A stretch of DNA of 64,000 nucleotides from Eupeodes corollae (lineage: Eukaryota; Arthropoda; Insecta; Diptera; Syrphidae). This document shows, in pieces, positions 58,805-64,000 of the stretch. The stretch covers positions 131,714,065 to 131,778,064 of the forward strand of contig NC_079149.1 in NCBI RefSeq assembly GCF_945859685.1, read 5' to 3'. The position numbers were made by a program, and so were the translations under genes. Numbering within the stretch: the stretch's first letter is position 1; the number at the start of each line of letters is the position of its first letter. The notes below the pieces were generated by a model. It ran no database searches and was not told the origin of the DNA. It worked only from the letters and a program-made list of their open reading frames with translations.

Positions 58805-59171
58805 CTATCGTTCCTGTGACAGGACATAATTTGATGCATCTGTCAACATATTTACCGCTAAAAGCACGTACGCACTATCCGAAGATAAAAGCCTTGAGCT
58901 TGCATTTGCTGTCGATTTATCTGTGGAAAAAAACACCTATGTAGAAAGGATCTCAAAGAGATAAAGCTTCCACATCCTGGCATTGGTATTCATGGAATTC
59001 AAATCTGCTCCAGAGAAGATATGACTTACCGTTGGCATGAGAGTTGGAGTCGATGTTGTTGTTGCAAAGAAATCCTTTGGGAAGACACGTTGATGCACAG
59101 CGATGACATTGCACCGATAAATCGCTAGTTACGGCTTCTGAATTCGACGGATGGCACACTACCGTTCCCAT
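58805..59171 (-). pseudogene. Putative two-exon ORF, disrupted in copy B
   Basis: Exon 1 (59,171-59,030) has a better donor than A (CAACG/GTAAGT). The intron is 109 bp (59,029-58,921). Exon 2 starts at 58,920 but hits a stop at 58,805 because a segment of 33 bases replaces 7 bases of copy A near 58,780-58,815 (net +26, out of frame). The product would be 85 residues instead of 128. Confidence 0.28.
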
Positions 59172-60439
59172 TTTGCTTCTTTGAATTTACACGCTTCTGG
59201 ATCTTTTTATTTGTGTACGTATTTTTTCCCAGAAGTGACACTGGAATGTAGAGAAATACTTTTTGAAGTATTGATGGAAACAGGAATTTTATTATTGGTA
59301 TTTTTTGTTTTATTTAACATAAAGGTACGTAAGATACTTTTAGCAAAGGTATGTTATTTTATTGACCAAAACAAACGAAAGGTTGTCTAAACTAAAAGCT
59401 CCAACTCGAGATTTCAAATTTGTGGATCCATTTTTCCTTACTCCAAATTGTTCAACAATCTTTGAAAAATTCATAAGAAAAATCTAATAACTGATTCCGA
59501 TTTTCCATTTTATTTTTTAAATCTGGTTTTTAAAATGAAATTTCATAGACAAGGACAACTCTGTGTGACACCGTTTTGTACATTATTTCATTTACATTTG
59601 ACATCATCAGAATTGGAAAAAATAAGTTTTGCAAAAGTTTTCCAATATCGAACAGAACAGATTCGAGTTCTTTGAATATACATACATTTATCTATACTCC
59701 TACCTCCCCACTTTTTGAAGATGAGAAAAGTCTCATTCAAAATAAATTTGTTTCCTGATGTTAAAGTTTGGTCCATATTTTTTGTTTTTTCTTTTGCTTT
59801 ACCTTTGAATTATAGAAGATTTTGCTTGTTTTTATGGTCTTAAGAAAAAGAAGAAACAGGAAGGTATTTAGGTGTTTAAGAAAAACCACTGCAAACAAAT
59901 AGTTCTTAGTTAAAAAAAAGTTGATTTACGGTATAAAAGTTGGTTTGACAAACAATTTCAGATTGTACTTCGTACCTTTGACATTTTTTAAGTTGAGAAC
60001 ATTAAAGAAACTTGTACAAAACTTACCTTTGATAATAAACAATACATTCCAAATATCTCTCTGACCTTAAAAAATATCAAAAGCACAACTAAAAGACGTA
60101 GGAATTAAGTTCTGTAAACTTTTATAAAAGAATTAAGTTGAAAAATTGAGAAATTTTCAGTCCTTGAATTTTCTTCTAACTAAACAAGGATTAGGTTTTG
60201 AGTCAGTATTTTACAATTTGGTACATTTTACGAACTGTATGGTTAATTGATAGGTTAATTGATTAATTCTTGACTCTTGACCCCTTGCCACTATGAAAAA
60301 ATATATCAAGAACACTTTTTAACTAGACCTCTATTTTTTTAAATTTTATTAAAAATTTTAAATAATAAACGGCTGAATAAGAAAGGTGGCTAATTTTTAG
60401 GCCCAAGGCGTACACCCATAAAACTAGTTCTAAATAACA
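59172..60439. other. Non-coding DNA upstream of the putative exons, copy B
   Basis: This matches 34,721-35,850. A roughly 90-base stretch near 60,185-60,265 and another near 60,330-60,400 are B-specific. No gene is recognised. Confidence 0.5.
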
Positions 60440-61907
60440 GCGCCACTGACCTTTCCTACGCCACAATTCCTGGTTAGATATTGTTTGTGTCCAGCGAATT
60501 TTAAGGATGTGACGCAGACAGGGGTTCACGAAAGCCTTCGATTTTCTCAAGATGGTGGCCGAGACTTTCCATGCAAGCATTTAATAGCATGGATTTCACA
60601 TTGGATTCGAAGAATCTCAGTTTAGTGCGTAAGAAGACTTGACTGGATTTCCAAATTTGTAACAAAGCTCCAAAGGCAACACGAGACTTATTTATTCTGC
60701 TTTTTACGTCCAGACCCGTACCACCATTTGCTGATACAATACTTCCGAAGTAATTAAATTGTTCGACCTCTTCAATAGGCGTGTCATGCAGAATAATACG
60801 ATGTTTTGTTGGGGGCCTGTTAGCATTATTTTTGTCTCTTTGCTATTTTTTTAGGACCACATGATTCTCCTTTAACCCGTAAAGTTTGATACATCTCGGT
60901 CAGCCCACTGATGTTATTTGCCATGAGACATATATTGTCGGCATAGTCTAAATGGCTGAGCCCTTCAAACGTTCTCCATTGAATACCTTGTCTCTCAGTA
61001 GTACCGTCGATGGCCGTCAGAACATCATCTATCGCCAGCAGAAAAAGATTTTGCGATAAAACATCACCGTGTCTCACACCCTGACGCATTTCGAAAGAGT
61101 TGGATAGCTGCCCTTGCATTGTTGTAGGACTCCTTAATAACGGCAACCATTTTTGGCGGAATTCCCCTCCCAAGAAGTGATCTCCAAATAGATTCTCGGT
61201 TAACTTGGTCAAAGGACTTCTCAAAATCTACAAACATGAGGTTAAGCGGTGTTTGAAATTCTGCAGACTGCTCAAGAACAGCCAGCTTGTTTCCTCTTGA
61301 TTCTAGCCTTTATCCGTTCGAGGATTAAAGTTGTCATTAGCTTTGGGAAAACGGACAAAACGGTAATACCACGCCAATTGTTGCAGTTCTTGAGATCACC
61401 TTTTTTGGCAATCTAACAATCACTCCATCCTTCCATTCCATGGGATAGGTTTCGTTTTCCCAAACAGTTTGTATAAGCGGATGCAAGATACTAGCTGCTG
61501 TGGTGGGATCAGCTTTCAGAAATTCCGCTGGTACTCCGTCAAGCCCGACTGCTTTCTTGTTTTTGAGGAGATTAATAGCTGTTTCAATTTCCACAACTGA
61601 AGGGGGTTCGATTTCGATACCCCTGTAGGATCTGCGCATTTCGTTAAGTTGGGGCACTTTAACACTCTGTTCAACGGGGTCCTCATTTAACAGGGCACAA
61701 AAATGATCCTTATACCTGTGAAGTTGATCTTCAATTGATACCAATGGTGTCCCATCCACATCCATTACAGGATGATTGTTGTTGTTTTTTTCCCGACAAC
61801 TTCCTTGGCTATTTGGTACAATTCTCGAATACCTCCTCTTTTTGCAGCGTTTTTAGCGAGTTCATCTATCCTCACCCTTCTGTCACGTCTCAAACAACGA
61901 TATACCA
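60440..61907 (-). mobile_element. RTE-type LINE, copy B
   Basis: This is the same insertion as 36,630-37,888, here continuing left of the gap equivalent into the ORF2 N-terminal part. The extreme C-terminus is missing because of a deletion near 60,455, where copy A retains it. Its 5' limit at about 61,907 abuts a plus-strand Jockey RT fragment. Confidence 0.8.
60460..61907 (-). pseudogene. RTE ORF2 remnant, copy B
   Basis: The N-terminal linker reads VYRCLRRDRRVRIDELAKNA (about 61,840-61,905), then VSIEDQLHRYKDHFCALLN. The RT start is KKAVGLDGVPAEFLKADPTT (about 61,505-61,560) and METYPMEWKDGV-like sequence (YPMEWKDGVIVRLPKK, about 61,400-61,445). The palm has LMFVDFEKSFDQV (about 61,200-61,240), then FEMRQGVRHGDVLSQNLFLL (about 61,035-61,095), LDYADNICLMAN (about 60,920-60,950, where Asn replaces the second catalytic Asp) and the C-terminal LRHILKIRWTQTISNQELWR (about 60,465-60,525). 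The element is inactive. Confidence 0.8.
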
Positions 61908-62039
61908 TCTGAGTCAACACTCACATTCAATGACGAAGCTCTGTAGTTAAGGGTGTTGATATAACTACGTTTTATGTTGGGATCACTTAAAGCATTCGTT
62001 TTGAATTTAGGATTTATAGCTGTTGTATTAAATAGATTC

Positions 62040-62271
62040 AAGTCATGAAAACCACAAAACAAATGCTGGTGTACCCCAGGGCTCTGTTCTATCTCCAACA
62101 CTTTTTCTCATTTTTATTAATGATCTCCTGTCTGCAAATTTTAATATAATACACTGTTTCGCTGACGATAGTACTCTTAGCTTTTCATAAAAAAAATGTT
62201 AAGCTCAATAAATTCCGACCTAAACCGCATTGTACAATGGGGAATAATAACCACTGAACATCTCGATATTT
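62040..62271 (+). pseudogene. Jockey-type RT palm fragment
   Basis: The plus strand reads NAGVPQGSVLSPTLFLIFIND (20-residue core GVPQGSVLSPTLFLIFINDL) at about 62,063-62,125. This is followed by HCFADDSTLSF (the catalytic box, with FADD as commonly seen in Jockey elements) at about 62,152-62,190, a stop with a frameshift, and then SSINSDLNRIVQWG at about 62,203-62,245. Only the palm region survives. It lacks the endonuclease and fingers that are present in the 48.4-50.3 kb fragment and may belong to the same family. Confidence 0.8.
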
Positions 62272-62398
62272 TAGGTTTGTGTATAATCAGAGAGAAAAAA
62301 ACTAAACGAGAGAACCAACTTCGACAGTTGCTCTCTTTTTGCCTACAAGCTGCGATTTGCACATAAACTTGCATATGTATTAACTCCATATAAAAAAA

Positions 62399-62446
62399 AT
62401 GTGGGGAACGAATACTTATGCAAGAAGATGTGCATACTCCCCACAT
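62399..62446. other. Short hairpin next to LINE fragment
   Basis: The outer stem ATGTGGGGA (62,399-62,407) pairs with TCCCCACAT (62,438-62,446). The inner stem TATGCA (62,417-62,422) pairs with TGCATA (62,431-62,436), with an asymmetric internal loop of 9 versus 1 nt. A runs flank it. The function is unknown. Confidence 0.4.
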
Positions 62447-64000
62447 TAAAAAAAAAATGGCGTCCACCTTTGAAAAATGGCGGATGCCATGCTGTTCAGA
62501 GGTGTTCAAAGAAAATTCAAAATTGTGGATGAACAATTTTTTGGTATTCTCATTGTGTTACTTTGGGAGTAATATCATTCGAATATGAAGTGAAATTAAT
62601 TACTCTTGTTAGGTGCCAGAACAATGAAGATTTAGCAACAATTGTAAATTACGCATTTAGAGAAATATTAGTTAGTTATTTGAAGCCAGTTTTAATTATT
62701 AAGTAAGTAAAATAAATAAGGTGGTGCAACGGTGCAATGAGAATTAGGACCTAGAAACATAAAACTCTGAAAGCACTACAGCTATTATTTGTTTTATTAT
62801 TATAGCTGCGTTTATGAGTTTAATTTTCGCTCAGACCGTTGATAAATGCAAAAAAAACTCAGATTTAGTTTAATTTTCAGAGTTCATCGACTTAATTTTG
62901 GCTGCGAGAGTTGCTGGAACATTGACAACGAGAGTTAAAGAATGTAAACATGGATCATTAAAATAAAACAACGCAGAAACATTGAAAACATTTTTATATA
63001 CTCATCTCTTTTTTACATTCCTATTGTATTTGTGTGTACTCGTTGTTCATTTTCTTTATGTTACCGACATTTCCAAAATGCTGAAAATAAGTGATTTAAG
63101 TAGAGACTAAATAAAAAACCGTGAACTTCTGTTGCCAATTTTCATCGCATAAGATTTGTGAATTGGCGATAAGCTATTTTCACTAAGCTAGTGTGCTGTT
63201 TTTAAAGGCTTAACTACATATGTAAGCCGAAAAGTACTTTTGTACAAAAGTAAAATTATTTGTATTCTCGCTAGGTCAGTAGTTTTGTGAAGAGAATATA
63301 CAAATTTGTTCTTCAACCAAAATTTAAGTCTTATGCATCATTTTTATAAGTTTTCCAGTTCTACTATTTATTTATATCTTATCTTTCAGTTATATAGCGA
63401 TAAGGAAAAATCTGTTAGGGGAAGTTCTAACTACAGTTTTCCTGAAAGTGCATTGTGGGTTATTCATAGATGTTTGCTAAACTTTTTAGGCTATTCATAA
63501 ATAAATGCAAATCCAAGTTAAGGGCTAAACCTGAATAACTATAAACATAGAAAATGCTGTGTTCAAGTAATTATTATCGCAGCCAAATTTCATAATTAAT
63601 TTTGTTGGTGTATAAAACAGCTGAAAGACTAATTCATGACAAATAAATGTTACGTTAACAATAAAATCCAGAAAATATCGATTGATACCGTAATTACAGA
63701 AGATATGGATATTTAATATAAATATTCCCGGTAAACTGTAGACCTTTATTATTTCCACCTATTATAATTAATTCGATGTAAAATAATTCAATGCAGTATA
63801 TTGTAGATAAAACAGCAGTTAAGTTATTAATTAAGGTATTACTATTGAAATAAACATAACATACATTTATAAAAAACATGTACTTGTTCATAACAAATAA
63901 AGTCTAGTCTAAAAAACCTTAACCTTGTTATACACTCTTTCTGAACACATCTTTTCTGGTTTTGGTTGTTAATGCCATCTATCTGTAACTCAAAGAAAGA
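62447..64000. other. AT-rich non-coding DNA at the right end
   Basis: Apart from the degenerate SINE fragment at 62,706-62,790, no gene or repeat is recognised here. The open frames (up to 77 codons) have no recognisable content. Confidence 0.55.
62706..62790 (-). mobile_element. Degenerate SINE fragment (S3)
   Basis: The stretch from AAATAAGGTGGTGCAACGGT through ATGAGAATTAGGACCTAGAA to AAAACTCTGAA aligns by eye with the tail side of S2 (GGATGGCGCGACAGTCCGTT and on). It has many substitutions and lacks the tRNA-like head. It would be an old truncated copy outside the overlap. Confidence 0.5.

Larger units (their letters stand above)
38089..61525 (+). repeat. Copy B of the long direct repeat starting at the gap
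   Basis: This is the partner of copy A. Homology starts at the first base after the Ns. It ends where copy A runs into the Ns: the bases just before the gap (a gatcagctttc string) are found again at about 61,507. B-only insertions are two SINEs (44,591 and 55,922) and a Jockey-type LINE (about 48,366-50,345). B lacks one minisatellite unit, part of the plus-strand LINE and parts of the mariner transposase. Sequence after 61,525 continues the RTE LINE and would be the true right flank. Confidence 0.93.

Noticed and set aside
1..64000. CRISPR arrays, operons, prophage or other prokaryotic systems
   Set aside because: The regular repeats here are minisatellites with about 175 bp units. Splice-site-bounded introns, SINEs and LINEs point to an insect nuclear genome, and no bacterial-type gene organisation was seen.

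Overview
This is an AT-rich eukaryotic window, most likely from an insect and probably a fly. It carries non-LTR retrotransposon remnants of Loa/Lian, RTE and Jockey-superfamily type, a Tc1/mariner element, a small MITE, a tRNA-derived SINE, a foldback element and short 60-110 bp introns. No CRISPR, operon or other prokaryotic structure is present. No complete, convincingly intact protein-coding gene is visible. The window looks like intron or intergenic DNA filled with old transposable elements, with one or two candidate 5' exons of a host gene on the minus strand near 33.7-34.7 kb.

The dominant structure is a long repeat around a 200-base N gap (37,889-38,088). Sequence from about 8,790 to 37,888 (copy A) is repeated in the same order and orientation from 38,089 to about 61,525 (copy B). 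Copy B begins at the first base after the gap, and copy A ends at the last base before it. That is the dovetail expected from two overlapping contigs placed end to end, most simply the two haplotypes of one locus. The copies differ by scattered substitutions and small indels, and also by structural variants. Two SINE insertions are found in B only. A TIR-bearing element with a nested LINE is found in A only. A Jockey LINE is found in B only. A stretch of about 2.3 kb is A-specific, a minisatellite unit is gained or lost, and a LINE and a mariner copy carry internal deletions. A feature described in A usually has its partner in B.

Layout: 1-4,350 AT-rich non-coding DNA. 4,350-6,175 foldback element with minisatellite core. 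6,560-8,580 Loa-like LINE (-). Copy A then holds: 10.09-10.25 kb MITE; 12.1-12.56 kb AT-rich repeat cluster; 12.8-15.16 kb LINE (+); 16.0-18.3 kb A-specific repeats; 21.1-26.3 kb composite (repeat fragment, TIR element encoding an uncharacterised insect protein family, nested Loa LINE); 28.3-29.5 kb minisatellite; 29.6-30.3 kb unclassified segment; 32.05-33.24 kb mariner; 33.75-34.72 kb candidate host exons and a long hairpin; 36.63-37.89 kb RTE LINE cut by the gap. Copy B repeats this with its own variants. After the overlap ends (61,525) come the 5' part of the RTE LINE, a Jockey RT fragment, a degenerate SINE and AT-rich DNA to 64,000.

All coding remnants of transposable elements are broken by stops, frameshifts or deletions. 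Family names rest on motif recognition by eye. Percent identities, divergence times and database matches were not computed.
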